Assembly: GCA_963755695.1 (NCBI GenBank)
Contig: CAVWLB010000010.1
Span: 2,294,001-2,358,000 of the forward strand
Direction: 5' to 3'
From: QHWT01 sp963755695
Lineage (GTDB): Bacteria; Acidobacteriota; Vicinamibacteria; Vicinamibacterales; 2-12-FULL-66-21
Length of the DNA: 64,000 nucleotides
Position 1 is the first letter of the stretch. The number at the start of each line of letters is the position of its first letter. Of the stretch, positions 41,242-50,342 are shown one piece after another. The notes under the pieces were generated by a model. That model was not told the origin of the DNA and did no database searches. It saw only the letters and a program-made list of their open reading frames with translations. A program made the translations under genes and the position numbers.

Positions 41242-42504
41242 TTACAGCTCCTCCGCCTTGGTCTCACGGGTCGTGGCCAGTCCAACCATCGTCAGCGCCG
41301 CGGCACCCGCGAGGTAGTACCCGACAAATGGCAGACCGTAGGTTTTGGCCAGCCAGGTTGCAATGTATGGCGCCAGCGACGCGCCGAAGACGCCGGCAAG
41401 ATTGAAGGTCAAGGAATTACCGGTGTAGCGCACTACGGTTGGGAACAGCTCCGACAGCGCCGTGCCGAGCGGACCGTAGGTGAGGCCCATGAGCGACATG
41501 CCGATTGCCATGGCCAGCATTACGCCGGTGGTGCCGGCAACAAGCATTGGCGCCATCGCGAGGCCAAAGACGCCGATCGCGACCGTCACCCACCGGAGCG
41601 TCCGACGGCGGCCGTATCGATCCGCCAGAATCGCCGAGTACGGGATCGTCGCGGCGAAGAAGACGATCCCGAAGAGCTGAATCAGGAGAAACTGCTGCCG
41701 AGTGTAGCCGAGCGCGGTCGTGCCCCAGGCGAGCGCGAAGACGGTGGTCAGGTAGAACAACACGAAGGTCGCAAGGGCCATGAGCGTGCCGGACAGCAGC
41801 GTCGCCGGATGCTGGCGAAGCACGGTCAGCATCGGCAGCCTCACCCGTTCGCGCCGATTCAGCGCTTCGCGAAAGACCGGCGTTTCAGAAATGGTAAGGC
41901 GCACGTACAACCCGAGGACGACGAGCACGGCGCTGGCGAGGAAGGGGATTCGCCACCCGAACTTGAAAAACTGCACGTCCGTGAGCCACGCCGAGAGCAG
42001 CAGGAAAACCGCACCCGAGCAGAAGAATCCGAGTGGGGCCCCCAGCTGGGGAAACATGCCGTACCAGGCGCGGCGGCCCGGCGGTGCGTTTTCGATCGCG
42101 AGAAGGACCGCCCCTCCCCACTCTCCGCCCAGACCGAGGCCCTGGCCGAATCGGCACGCTGCGAGCAACAGAGGCGCCGCCAGACCAATCGACGCGTATG
42201 TCGGCAGCGCACCGATCGTCACCGTCGACAGGCCCATCGTCAGCAACGCCGCGACCAGCGTCGCCTTCCGACCGACGCGATCGCCAAAATGTCCGAACAG
42301 CGCCGATCCAATCGGCCTCGCCACAAAGGCGATCCCGAACGTGGCCAGCGAGGCCAGCGTCGCCGAGGCCGGATCGGACGCGGGAAAGAACAGCTTCGGA
42401 AAAATCAGCACCGCGGCGGTCGCGTAAATGTAGAAGTCGAAGAACTCGATCGTCGTGCCGATCAAGCTGGCGAAGAGCACCTGGCGGGGAGAGTTGATGG
42501 GCAT
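41242..42504 (-). CDS. MFS transporter, metabolite:H+ symporter (MHS) type
   Basis: The 420-residue protein has 12 predicted transmembrane helices and MFS signatures GSALFGHFGDRVGRKATL (loop 2-3) and ILADRYGRRRTLRW (loop 8-9), plus TIEFFDFYIYATAAVLIFPKLFF, the usual start of the MHS/ProP-like group that imports organic acids. The ATG at 42504 is used; the longer frame starting MSHKPL arises from an intergenic repeat word. It closes a minus-strand run with the fucosidase and enolase-superfamily genes, so a sugar acid is a fair substrate guess. Confidence 0.88.
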   Translation of the reverse strand: MPINSPRQVLFASLIGTTIEFFDFYIYATAAVLIFPKLFFPASDPASATLASLATFGIAFVARPIGSALFGHFGDRVGRKATLVAALLTMGLSTVTIGALPTYASIGLAAPLLLAACRFGQGLGLGGEWGGAVLLAIENAPPGRRAWYGMFPQLGAPLGFFCSGAVFLLLSAWLTDVQFFKFGWRIPFLASAVLVVLGLYVRLTISETPVFREALNRRERVRLPMLTVLRQHPATLLSGTLMALATFVLFYLTTVFALAWGTTALGYTRQQFLLIQLFGIVFFAATIPYSAILADRYGRRRTLRWVTVAIGVFGLAMAPMLVAGTTGVMLAMAIGMSLMGLTYGPLGTALSELFPTVVRYTGNSLTFNLAGVFGASLAPYIATWLAKTYGLPFVGYYLAGAAALTMVGLATTRETKAEEL

Positions 42505-42515
42505 CTCAGGCTGAC

Positions 42516-42598
42516 GAAGGGGCTTATGGCTCAAGACTCATGGCTTATGGTGGCTCACGGTTTGCGAAAACGGCTCATGGCTCATGGGGGCTCAGGGC
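42516..42598. repeat. Intergenic word array (GGCTTATGGCTCA type)
   Basis: The 80-bp gap consists of repeated GGCTTATGG, GGCTCATGG and GGCTCACGG words. The same words, in both orientations, occur at about 46393-46412 and 50268-50342. Confidence 0.75.
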
Positions 42599-43522
42599 CT
42601 ACGCCGGCGGTAGAGCCAGGACCTTCCGTGCGAACGCGAGATCGCGCCCGGCGGCATCGAGGGCTCGACCGGTGCGTTCCTGCGGCGTGCTGCCACCGGT
42701 CTCATATTCGAGGTGCATCGAGATCGGGCCCGCGAAGTGCGCATCGCGCAGCACCGATCCGAACCAGGTCCAGTCCACCTGCCCCTCTCCTAGCGGGCAA
42801 TCCTCGATCACCCATCCCTTCTCCGTCTTGCGCCAGAAAAAGTCCTTCAAGGCGACCATCTTGAGCCGGGGCGCAACCAGGTGCGTGGCCGCCTTCCACG
42901 CTCCGCCGCCCCCTTCCGCGACGGCGTGCCGCGGATCGAAGTAGTAACCGGCCCACCGTGGATCGAGACGATCCATTGCCGGCGCAACTTCCCAGAGCGC
43001 CGCGCCGATGTAGCCCGCGTGATTATGGAATCCCATCTCGATGCCGCACTCGCGAGCAAGGGCCGCGAGGCCGACCAACGCTTCACCCGTGGCGGCGACC
43101 TGCGCGCGAACGTCGGGAGACGATGAGTACAGCCAGTAGCCCGGTTTGAAGAATTTGACGCCACTTCGCGCCGCCGCCTGCAGCAGCGGCCTGGCCATGG
43201 GGGCGCTGGCCGAGGTCAGCTCCGTCGTGATCATCGGCACTTTCCCCCCGCGCGACGTGATTGCCTCGATCGCGCGTGGCAGATCCTCGGAGGCGCGTTC
43301 GGGAGCCACGTGACCGTTCCGGCGGACGGTCAGGTCGACACCGTCGTAGCCCGCCTCCCTCACCGCGGCGGCGAGATCGTCCCAGCCAACGTCCGGTAGG
43401 TGCTTCGAAAAGAGGCAGAACGTCGGCGCTGCCGATGCCGCGCTCGCGGCCGCGCGGCGGCCGATCGCCGTCACTACCGCCGCTTGACCAACCACCGACA
43501 TCCACTCCCGTCGAGACAACAT
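42599..43522 (-). CDS. Sugar phosphate isomerase/epimerase-like TIM barrel with Tat leader
   Basis: The 307-residue protein begins MLSRREWMSVVGQAAVV; the ATG at 43522 has GGAGG 6 nt upstream. The xylose isomerase-like barrel has AGYDGVDLTVRRNGHV, GIEMGFHNHAGYIG with the metal-ligand His pair, WAGYYFDPRHAV, LKMVALKDFFWRK and GPISMHLEYETGG. It is intact and lies 12 bp downstream of the enolase-superfamily gene at 43535. Confidence 0.85.
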   Translation of the reverse strand: MLSRREWMSVVGQAAVVTAIGRRAAASAASAAPTFCLFSKHLPDVGWDDLAAAVREAGYDGVDLTVRRNGHVAPERASEDLPRAIEAITSRGGKVPMITTELTSASAPMARPLLQAAARSGVKFFKPGYWLYSSSPDVRAQVAATGEALVGLAALARECGIEMGFHNHAGYIGAALWEVAPAMDRLDPRWAGYYFDPRHAVAEGGGGAWKAATHLVAPRLKMVALKDFFWRKTEKGWVIEDCPLGEGQVDWTWFGSVLRDAHFAGPISMHLEYETGGSTPQERTGRALDAAGRDLAFARKVLALPPA

Positions 43523-43534
43523 CACAACCTCCGA

Positions 43535-45000
43535 TCAGCCGCGTGGCGGCACCGCGCCGAGTCCGGGTCCGGTGAGTTGGCCCGTGTTCATCACGCCGTC
43601 GTGAATGGTAAAGAGGCCAGGAAATCGCGCCTCCCACTCGCGATTGGCGCTCGGCACGAACTGCCGTGCGTTCGCCTCGATGCCGGCGTTGCCGGGCACG
43701 CGGGCCGCGATGCCGGCCGAATGAATCAACGACGCGCCCGGGCAGGTGAGATCCTGCACGCACAGGAACATTCCGATACTTCTGCGCCGCGGCTGCCATC
43801 AGCATGGCCTGGCTCTGACCCTTGCAGGCCTTGAGCGCAACGCCGGTGTAGCCCATCTCTCGTGCAAGCAGCAGGCTGTCGAGATCGGTCAGCGACTCGT
43901 CGATCACCACCGGCCGGAGCCGTGCCGCTTCGTGCATCACGTTTGCGCGATCCTTCTGCAGGTCGCGTGCGGTCGGCTGCTCGATGTACAGGATGCGATC
44001 GAAGCCGGTCGGCGTGGCCTCGCGCACGCGGCGGAGAAATTCGAGCAGATACGCGACGTTCGGACAGCCTTCGTTGAAATCGAGCGAGTACTTCCAGTCG
44101 GTCACCCGACGCGCGGCCTGCGCGCGAGTCGACGACCCGGTCGATGCGAACCACCCGATCGAAATCCGCCGCGAGATCGCCGCCATTGAGCTTGATCTTG
44201 AATCGCAGCAGCCCGTCGCGCGGGATCCACTCTTCCAGCGTATTCGGCAGCCCGTCGTCGATCCGCGTGCGGACGTCGCCGGCGTGGAGTGGATCGCTGG
44301 CGCCGACCGAGTGGAACACCGGCATGCGCGGACGAGGGGTCGCCGGCACATACCGATCGAGGAACTCTCCTTTGAAGTCCGGCCCCAGGTCGACGGAAAG
44401 GTCCCGCCGCATGAAGGCGGGCCGGTAGGTCTCATAACAGCTCACACCGAAGGCCTTGCCGTAGGCGTCGTGAATGGCCGCATCGAACGCACTCGTAACG
44501 ACCAGCGTGCAAAGCTTGGGGATGGGCGGGCTCAGCCTGCGGCTGCGCGACAGTGTGGCGGCAGCCCGGAGATAGACCGGCTCGAGCGCGCGAAAAAGAT
44601 CGATAGGATGGCCGGTGTCGTCGCAATCTCTCGTCACCGCGGCCAGCTCGGCGGCCAATGCCGTCATCGCGCCGAGCCCGGCGTCCTGCGACGCGGCGGG
44701 AAAGGCCCATGCATTTCCAAGCGTCATCGAACCGAAGCCCCAGGCCTCGCGCCCGTCGCCGGTGCGCACGCGACAATTGACGTTCAGAATGGTGACGCGA
44801 TCGACCGAACGCCCGCCAAACTGGTAAGGCGTGCGATACCGAAATTCCTCGAACTGATGATCGACGGCAACGATCCGCGCCTCTCGAGGTTTCGACGCGC
44901 TCACTGCCGGCGCGCGCTGTGCCACGCACCCTGCGAGCGGCAACCAGGGTACGACTGTCATCCTGCGCAGCAGTGCGCGCCGCGAGAGGTCAACCGGCAT
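43535..45000 (-). CDS. Enolase-superfamily protein with Tat/lipoprotein leader (frameshifted)
   Basis: MPVDLSRRALLRRMTVVPWLPLAGC has both a twin-arginine pair and a lipobox (LAGC), so it is probably a Tat lipoprotein. The MR/MLE fold shows in RVTILNVNCRVRTGDGREAWGFG, LRFKIKLNGG, DWKYSLDFNEGC (first metal ligand), RILYIEQPTARD (Glu), RPVVIDESLTD (Asp/Glu) and GVALKACKGQSQ. Inserted bases near 44128 and 43775 split it; repair gives about 487 residues ending GPGLGAVPPRG. It overlaps the fucosidase gene by 11 bp. Confidence 0.8.
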
Positions 45001-46375
45001 AGAGCTTGACGGTAAGCTTCACCGGCGGAGCGACCGCGTCGTTGATGACGAGTCGAACCCGCCGTACCGTGGCCGGCTCGAAGCGGGCGATGCGCGCATA
45101 TCCAATCGTCGTGCCCCGAGTGAGCCCCCTCCACGAGTTGCCGTCCTCGGATCCCAGCAGCGTGTGGGCGGCCACCACCTGTCCGCCGACGATGTCTTCC
45201 TCGAGCCGGGCGATGCTCACCGTCGTGGTACGGCCCAGGTCGATGTCGGCCGCGCGCCAATCCGTCTGCCAGGTGACGCGGGCGCGAGACGCGAGGTCGT
45301 CAGCGAGGCGAGAAGTCCTCAGATCGTGAAAGCCGTTCAGGCTTCCGATGTCAGCGTCGTGCAGCAGGCCGTCGCGCGTCGGCGGCACGTTGAGCAACAG
45401 CTTAGAATTGCGCCCGACCGAGCTCAGGTAGAGATCGAACAGCTGTTCTCTGGTCCGCACGCGATCGTCTTCGGCCGGGTGATAGAACCAGCCAGGGCGT
45501 ATCGACGTGTCAGCCTCCGCCGGCCGCCACGCGCTGCCGGCGGGATCGCCATGCTGCAGCGCGCGGGTAACACCCGGTCCGGATGCACCCGGAAAGGTGA
45601 CCGCGCCTGGATTTACCATCGACCAGTTGGGATCGCCGGCGACACCCTTCTCGTTGCCACACCAGCGCACGTCGGGTCCGGCATCCGAAAACATCACCGC
45701 ATCCGGCTGAAGCCGGCGAACGAGCGCCCATACGCGGGGCCAGTCATACGTCTGGCGCTTCCCGTTCGGTCCTTCGCCATTGGCGCCGTCGAACCAGACC
45801 TCGGCCAGCTTCCCGTAGCTGGTCAACAGCTCGGTGAGCTGATCGCAGTAGAGATCGTTATAGCGCGGTGAATCACCGTAAGTTGGATTGTTGCGATCCC
45901 ACGGGGATAGATACAGGCCCGGCCGCAATCCTTCCGCGCGGCAGGCCTCGACGAATTCCCGCACGACATCGCCATGACCCTCTCGCCAGGGACTCTTCGC
46001 GACGCTGTGAGTGGTTGTCCTGCTGGGCCACAGGCAAAACCCGTCATGGTGCTTGGCTGTCAGGATCAGCGCGCGAAACCCAGCCGCCCGCGCCACTCGT
46101 GCCCACTGCCGCGCATCGAGCCGTGCCGGCGCGAAGGTCGCCGGATCTTCCTTGCCGTCTCCCCACTCCCGATCGCTGAACGTGTTGACGCCGAAGTGCA
46201 GGAACATCGCAAGCTCGTCCCGCTGCCAGGCCAGCTGCGCCGGCGTCGGCCGCGGGCGCGGCGCGCGCGCCAGAAGTGAGGCGCGTCCCGGCATCATTGC
46301 CGTGAGTGCAGCCGCGCCGGTGAACACGAAGGCCCGTCGCGTGAGCCTCGACGTCGCTGCCGGGTCGTCATTCAT
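44990..46375 (-). CDS. Alpha-L-fucosidase, GH29, with Tat leader
   Basis: The 461-residue protein opens with SRLTRRAFVFTGAAALTAM, a twin-arginine leader; an ATG seven codons earlier is possible but lies in an intergenic repeat word. The GH29 barrel has MFLHFGVNTFSDREWGDG, ALILTAKHHDGFCLWPSR, GLRPGLYLSPWDRNNPTYG and EVWFDGANGEGPNG, where the Asp is the family nucleophile. A C-terminal galactose-binding-like domain follows (VSIARLEEDI to VKLTVKLYAG). It should release L-fucose from glycans outside the cell membrane. It is first in a run with an enolase-superfamily protein, a TIM-barrel isomerase and an MFS carrier. Confidence 0.9.
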   Translation of the reverse strand: MNDDPAATSRLTRRAFVFTGAAALTAMMPGRASLLARAPRPRPTPAQLAWQRDELAMFLHFGVNTFSDREWGDGKEDPATFAPARLDARQWARVARAAGFRALILTAKHHDGFCLWPSRTTTHSVAKSPWREGHGDVVREFVEACRAEGLRPGLYLSPWDRNNPTYGDSPRYNDLYCDQLTELLTSYGKLAEVWFDGANGEGPNGKRQTYDWPRVWALVRRLQPDAVMFSDAGPDVRWCGNEKGVAGDPNWSMVNPGAVTFPGASGPGVTRALQHGDPAGSAWRPAEADTSIRPGWFYHPAEDDRVRTREQLFDLYLSSVGRNSKLLLNVPPTRDGLLHDADIGSLNGFHDLRTSRLADDLASRARVTWQTDWRAADIDLGRTTTVSIARLEEDIVGGQVVAAHTLLGSEDGNSWRGLTRGTTIGYARIARFEPATVRRVRLVINDAVAPPVKLTVKLYAG

Positions 46376-46471
46376 CGCTACACCACCGTACTGCATGAGC
46401 CGTAAGCCATTCCACTGCTGACTTAATGCCCGCGACGCCTTGTGACGATAGTCGGACGGAGGAGCACGGGG

Positions 46472-47218
46472 ATGGCGGGATCAACGGTATACGAACGGTT
46501 GAGGCAGTCCAGGACTTCGCGCGGAGACGATCTCGCGTCCATTGCCCAGCGCTCAGGAGTGCGCGAATCGCTCTTACAGGCGATTGAAGAGGGACGATTC
46601 TCCGACTTGCCGCGTGGGATCTACGGGCGGTCGGCGATCCGAACGTTTGCCAACGCACTCGGGCTCGACGCCACGCAGGTGCTGGCCGAGTGCGAGCAAT
46701 TCCTGGTCCCGACCGACGACCCGATCGAGGCACTGTCACGGCTGCGAGGCTGCCGGCCGGCGCTGAAACCTGCAGCGCCCGAGACGGCCACGGCGACCCC
46801 GCAGGCGCCGTGGAACGAGTCCGCGGCCATCTGGAAGCCGCTCGCGGCCGCGGCCATCGACAGCCTCATCATCATGGGGCTGCTGCTCTTTCTCGTCGCC
46901 GCAACGATGACCTTCTGCGCCGCGCCGCTGTCGGCATTCCGCGGTGCGGCAGCGGCCTTCGGCATCATGGGCATCCTGCTGGCTGCCGGTTACTTCCTCT
47001 GGTTTGCGGGTATGGCCTGCTCCACTGTGGGCGAACGCGCCATGGGGATTTCCGCCGTGCCGATGACCCCTGCGTCGCGCGACTTGAATTCGGTACTCGC
47101 CCGGACCTGGCGCGCCGTGCTCCGGGATGTGTCGTCAATCCGTGCGCTCGGCGACACGCTCGGTCGAGCGGCTACCGACCTGCACGGCAGAATGCACTCG
47201 CCGACGACGACGGCGTAG
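46472..47218 (+). CDS. RodZ-like HTH_25 membrane protein with RDD-like domain
   Basis: The ATG at 46472 has AGGAG upstream. Residues about 8-75 form a RodZ-type helix-turn-helix (SRGDDLASIAQRSGVRESLLQAIEEGRFSDLPRGIYGRSAIRTFANALG). The C-terminal half has two hydrophobic helices (AAAIDSLIIMGLLLFLVAATMTF and FGIMGILLAAGYFLWFAGMA) and GERAMGISAVPMTPASRDL, as in RDD proteins. It is probably a membrane-anchored regulator or cytoskeleton-linked protein. It is divergent from the fucosidase gene and convergent with the glycogen synthase gene. Confidence 0.75.
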   Translation: MAGSTVYERLRQSRTSRGDDLASIAQRSGVRESLLQAIEEGRFSDLPRGIYGRSAIRTFANALGLDATQVLAECEQFLVPTDDPIEALSRLRGCRPALKPAAPETATATPQAPWNESAAIWKPLAAAAIDSLIIMGLLLFLVAATMTFCAAPLSAFRGAAAAFGIMGILLAAGYFLWFAGMACSTVGERAMGISAVPMTPASRDLNSVLARTWRAVLRDVSSIRALGDTLGRAATDLHGRMHSPTTTA

Positions 47219-47228
47219 TGCCCCAAGG

Positions 47229-47396
47229 GTGCTACGGTGCAAGGTGCTAGGTGCTAGGTGCTAGGTGCTAGGTGCTAGGTGCTAGGTGCAGCGTGCTACG
47301 GCACGAACGCAAACCTCAAACCGCAAGCCGGAACCGCGAACCCTGAAGCCCGAAGCCAGCACCTGGCACGCAGCACCTAGCACCTTGCACGTAGCA
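47229..47396. repeat. GTGCTAG satellite with long inverted repeat between convergent genes
   Basis: Six copies of GGTGCTA follow GTGCTACGGTGCAAG. An almost complementary arm at 47371-47396 lies across the 3' end of the glycogen synthase gene. The arms of about 27 nt enclose a second array of ACCGCAAGCC/GAAGCCCGAAGCC words. Confidence 0.82.
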
Positions 47397-48594
47397 TTTC
47401 TTCGTAGAATGCCGCGGTCTGTCGCGCGATGCTCGTCCAGCTGAATTCCCGTTCGACGCGGGCGCGGGCCTTTCGTGCCATTGATTGCCGGAGGGCTGGA
47501 TCGTCGAGGAGCACGTTCACGGCGGCGGCCAGGTCGCGCGAAAACTGCTCGGGGTGACGAGGCTCTACCTCTGTCGCGCTGATCGTTTCCGGCGCCACCA
47601 GGAGTCCCGTCTCGCCGTGCTCGACGACTTCCGGAATTCCTCCAACCGCTGACGCCACCACCGGCGTTTCACACGCCATCGCTTCGAGGTTGATGATGCC
47701 GAAAGGCTCATAGACCGAGGGACACACGAAGATGGCGGCGTGTGTGTACAACGTGATCACCTTCTCCTTCGCCAGCATCTCGCGGATCCAGACAATCTTG
47801 TGGCCGCTCTCCTTCCGCGCCCGCTCCACCGCGGCATCCATTTCTGCGGCGATCTCCGGCGTGTCCGGCGCCCCGGCGCAGAGTACGACCTGCGCACCCG
47901 GATGAAAGAATCGAACCGCATTGACGAGATGAATGATCCCCTTCTGGCGGGTGATCCGTCCGACGAACAGAACGAAGGGGACATCCGGATCGATGCCGTA
48001 CTCGCGCAACCGGTCGACGTTGAACGTCGGGCGATACTGCTCGAGATCGATGCCGTTGTGAATCACCCGGATGCGGTGATGCGGCACGCCGTAGAGGTCG
48101 TGCACATCGCGCTTCATCGCCTGCGAGACCGCCACCACCCCGTCGGCGTTCTGGTAAGCCGTCCGCTCGACCCAGGTCGACACGTGATACGCCGTTCCCA
48201 ACTGCTCGACCTTCCACGGGCGATGCGGTTCGAGCGAATGCGTCGTGAGGACGAGCGGCACGCTCTGCAGCTGTTTCACGAGGCATCCAGCGAAATGCGT
48301 GTACCAGGTATGGCAGTGGACGACGTCGATCCCGCTCATCTTCGCGCTCATGGCCAGGTCCTGGAGGAGGGTCGCGAAGAGTTTGGTGTGACGCGGATCC
48401 TGCCCTTTCAACTCGACCGGCGGTTGCACGCCTTCGACGCGAAGCGTGCCGGCAGCTTCGTCCTGATCGCCGAACGAGAGCACGTGCACCGCGTGGCCCA
48501 AGCCAGCCAGCTCGCGCGTCAGATACTCGACGTGTACGCCGGCGCCGCCGTACACGTTGGGGGGATACTCGTTGGTGAGAATACCTATCTTCAT
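47377..48594 (-). CDS. glgA: Glycogen synthase (actinobacterial GlgA/GlgM type, GT4)
   Basis: The 405-residue protein begins MKIGILTNEYPPNVYGGAGVHVEYLTREL and has the GT-B fold with VVHCHTWYTHFAG, LTTHSLEPHRPWK, HNGIDLEQYRPTF, VGRITRQKGIIHLVNAV and FVCPSVYEPFGIINLEAMACETPVVASAVGGIPEVV (the EX7E nucleotide-sugar site). This matches the Corynebacterium-type glycogen/maltose-1-phosphate synthase that uses ADP- or UDP-glucose. It is cytoplasmic. Its last codons (EEMLRARC) are formed by an arm of the neighbouring repeat. Confidence 0.9.
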   Translation of the reverse strand: MKIGILTNEYPPNVYGGAGVHVEYLTRELAGLGHAVHVLSFGDQDEAAGTLRVEGVQPPVELKGQDPRHTKLFATLLQDLAMSAKMSGIDVVHCHTWYTHFAGCLVKQLQSVPLVLTTHSLEPHRPWKVEQLGTAYHVSTWVERTAYQNADGVVAVSQAMKRDVHDLYGVPHHRIRVIHNGIDLEQYRPTFNVDRLREYGIDPDVPFVLFVGRITRQKGIIHLVNAVRFFHPGAQVVLCAGAPDTPEIAAEMDAAVERARKESGHKIVWIREMLAKEKVITLYTHAAIFVCPSVYEPFGIINLEAMACETPVVASAVGGIPEVVEHGETGLLVAPETISATEVEPRHPEQFSRDLAAAVNVLLDDPALRQSMARKARARVEREFSWTSIARQTAAFYEEMLRARC

Positions 48595-48599
48595 TGTCG

Positions 48600-48892
48600 A
48601 TTGAAGACTGCAGACTGAAGACTGGTCATTGACGATTGGTGATTGACGATTGCAATGACGATTGACGATTGCAATGACGATTGACGATTGATGATTGCAT
48701 TGACGATTGACGATTGCGATTGACTTCTCGGATGGCGGGTCTGCAGACCCGACCTACACTCAGTCGTCAATCTAATCGACAATCGCCAATCCAAATCGTC
48801 AATGCAATCGTCAATCGCCAATCGTCAATGCAATCGTCAATCACCAATCTTCAATCACCAATCTTCAATCTTCAGTCTTCAGTCTGCAATCT
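48600..48892. repeat. About 290-bp nested palindromic array of GATTGACGATTG words
   Basis: Left words GATTGACGATT and CAATGACG mirror right words AATCGTCAATG and CAATCGCC. Outer arms of GACTGAAGACTG type (48600-48625) mirror CAGTCTTCAGTC (about 48870-48886). The centre is a perfect 16-bp palindrome at 48736-48751 (CGGGTCTG/CAGACCCG). It fills the space between two co-directional genes. Confidence 0.85.
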
Positions 48893-50285
48893 TGTACAGT
48901 TTCGATTGGGTGCGAATGTAAATGGCGTCGCCGGCGACCGCCGGCGACGCCAGCGACATCTCGGCGAGATCGTTTCTCGCAATTTCCTTGTACTCGCTGC
49001 CCGAATCGAGCACGAACGTCAGTCCATCTTCCGTGAGCAGCAGGATGCGGTTACCCGCCGCGAGCGGCGACGCAGAAAACGTGTGGCCGCCGCCACCCAC
49101 GCGCATCTTGTAGATCTGCGTGCCCGTCTGCGCATCGAGCACCGTCAGTATGCCAGTGTCGTGCACCAGGTAGGCGCGACCATCGTGAACCAGCGCCGAG
49201 GGCGTGTAGCCCGACGCGCGCGGCTGCGACCACACGATGAAGTCGTTGCTGGTCGCGCCGTTCTTCAACGAGATGTCGCCGCTGGCGCCGGGCTTGATCG
49301 CGAGAAACGGCCGATTGGCGTCTCCCTGTGAACCAGTCCCGACATAGAGGAGCCCGCCAGCGGCAAGCGGCGAGGCGGTCGGCATCGACATGCCGCCCAC
49401 CCGCCATAACTCCGCGCCGTTGAGATCGTAGGAAATGACCAGTCCGTGCCCGGTGGTGACGAGCTCGGTGCGAAGCGGGTTCTTCCAGACGAATGGGGTC
49501 ATCCACGACGACTTCGGAAAGCCCGTCTCCGGACGCGGCGTCCGCCAAATCTCGTTGCCGGTCCTGGCCTCGAGCGCGATGATCGACGACTCCTGTTCGT
49601 TGTCGTGCAGTAGATAGACACGGCCGTCGGACACGATGGGTGAAGAGGCTGTGCCGAAGTCGAGATAGACCGGACGCGGCTCCCACTGCTTCTTCCACAG
49701 CAGCTGGCCCTCGAGCGAATAGCAGAAGAATCCCACGTTCTGACCGAACGATGCATACACGCGTTCGCCGTCCGTGAACGGGGTCTCGGACGCGTACGTG
49801 TTCTTGCGATGGCGCCCTCCGAACGGCACCGCGCGAGTCGCCTCGCGCTCCCACCTCACTTTGCCGGTTCCCGCGTCGAGCGCGTACACCATGTAGCGAA
49901 TCTCGGCGGACTCACTCGGCACTTCGTTGTCGCGTGCCTGCGCGCGGCGAACGATCTCTTCGTCGGGCAAGCCCTGCGCCTGAAGCTCGGCGATGTACTC
50001 ATTGCCGTAGAGACCGGGCGTCGGCTGTTTGAACGGCTTGCTGCCGATCGCCGAGGTCACAAACACCGTGTCCCCCCAGACGATCGGCGACGACCAGCCG
50101 TGCCCCGCGATCGGCACGCTCCACTTGACGTGCTCGGTGGTGGACCAGTGCTCCGGAATTCGTGCGTCACGCGCGATGCCGCTCATCTCGTGACCACGAA
50201 ACCCGGGCCAGGTCTCGCCGGGTGTGGGAGGAGCAGCGCGAATCGTCATCGCGAGAAGGACGAGGATCAATGGCTTATGACTCAT
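48879..50285 (-). CDS. Exported PQQ-like beta-propeller protein
   Basis: The 468-residue protein starts MSHKPLILVLLAMTIRAAPP, a short signal peptide whose first codons come from the intergenic repeat word. The body has PQQ_2/BamB-like blades (WPGFRGHEMSGIA, YALDAGTGKVRWEREATR, ALEARTGNEIWRTPR, LTVLDAQTGTQIYKM) but no cytochrome domain and no clear quinoprotein catalytic motif. It is probably a structural or binding propeller rather than a dehydrogenase. The gene is intact. Confidence 0.83.
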   Translation of the reverse strand: MSHKPLILVLLAMTIRAAPPTPGETWPGFRGHEMSGIARDARIPEHWSTTEHVKWSVPIAGHGWSSPIVWGDTVFVTSAIGSKPFKQPTPGLYGNEYIAELQAQGLPDEEIVRRAQARDNEVPSESAEIRYMVYALDAGTGKVRWEREATRAVPFGGRHRKNTYASETPFTDGERVYASFGQNVGFFCYSLEGQLLWKKQWEPRPVYLDFGTASSPIVSDGRVYLLHDNEQESSIIALEARTGNEIWRTPRPETGFPKSSWMTPFVWKNPLRTELVTTGHGLVISYDLNGAELWRVGGMSMPTASPLAAGGLLYVGTGSQGDANRPFLAIKPGASGDISLKNGATSNDFIVWSQPRASGYTPSALVHDGRAYLVHDTGILTVLDAQTGTQIYKMRVGGGGHTFSASPLAAGNRILLLTEDGLTFVLDSGSEYKEIARNDLAEMSLASPAVAGDAIYIRTQSKLYKIAD

Positions 50286-50342
50286 GACTCAGGGCGGCTC
50301 AGGGCGCACGGCTTATGGCACAGGGCTACGGCTCACGGCTCA
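50268..50342. repeat. Intergenic word array (GGCTTATG/ACTCATGAC type)
   Basis: Words GGCTTATGACTCATGACTCAGGGCGG, truncated here to their pattern GGCTYAxG, run between two co-directional genes and into the first codons of the upstream-lying propeller gene. They match the array at 42516-42598. Confidence 0.7.

Noticed and set aside
41116..42864. Long plus-strand open frame over the MFS gene
   Set aside because: Arg/Gln-rich shadow frame typical of high-GC antisense; the minus strand encodes a clear 12-helix MFS carrier.
48600..48892. CRISPR array
   Set aside because: Words are 7-12 nt and degenerate, with no unique spacers and no cas genes.
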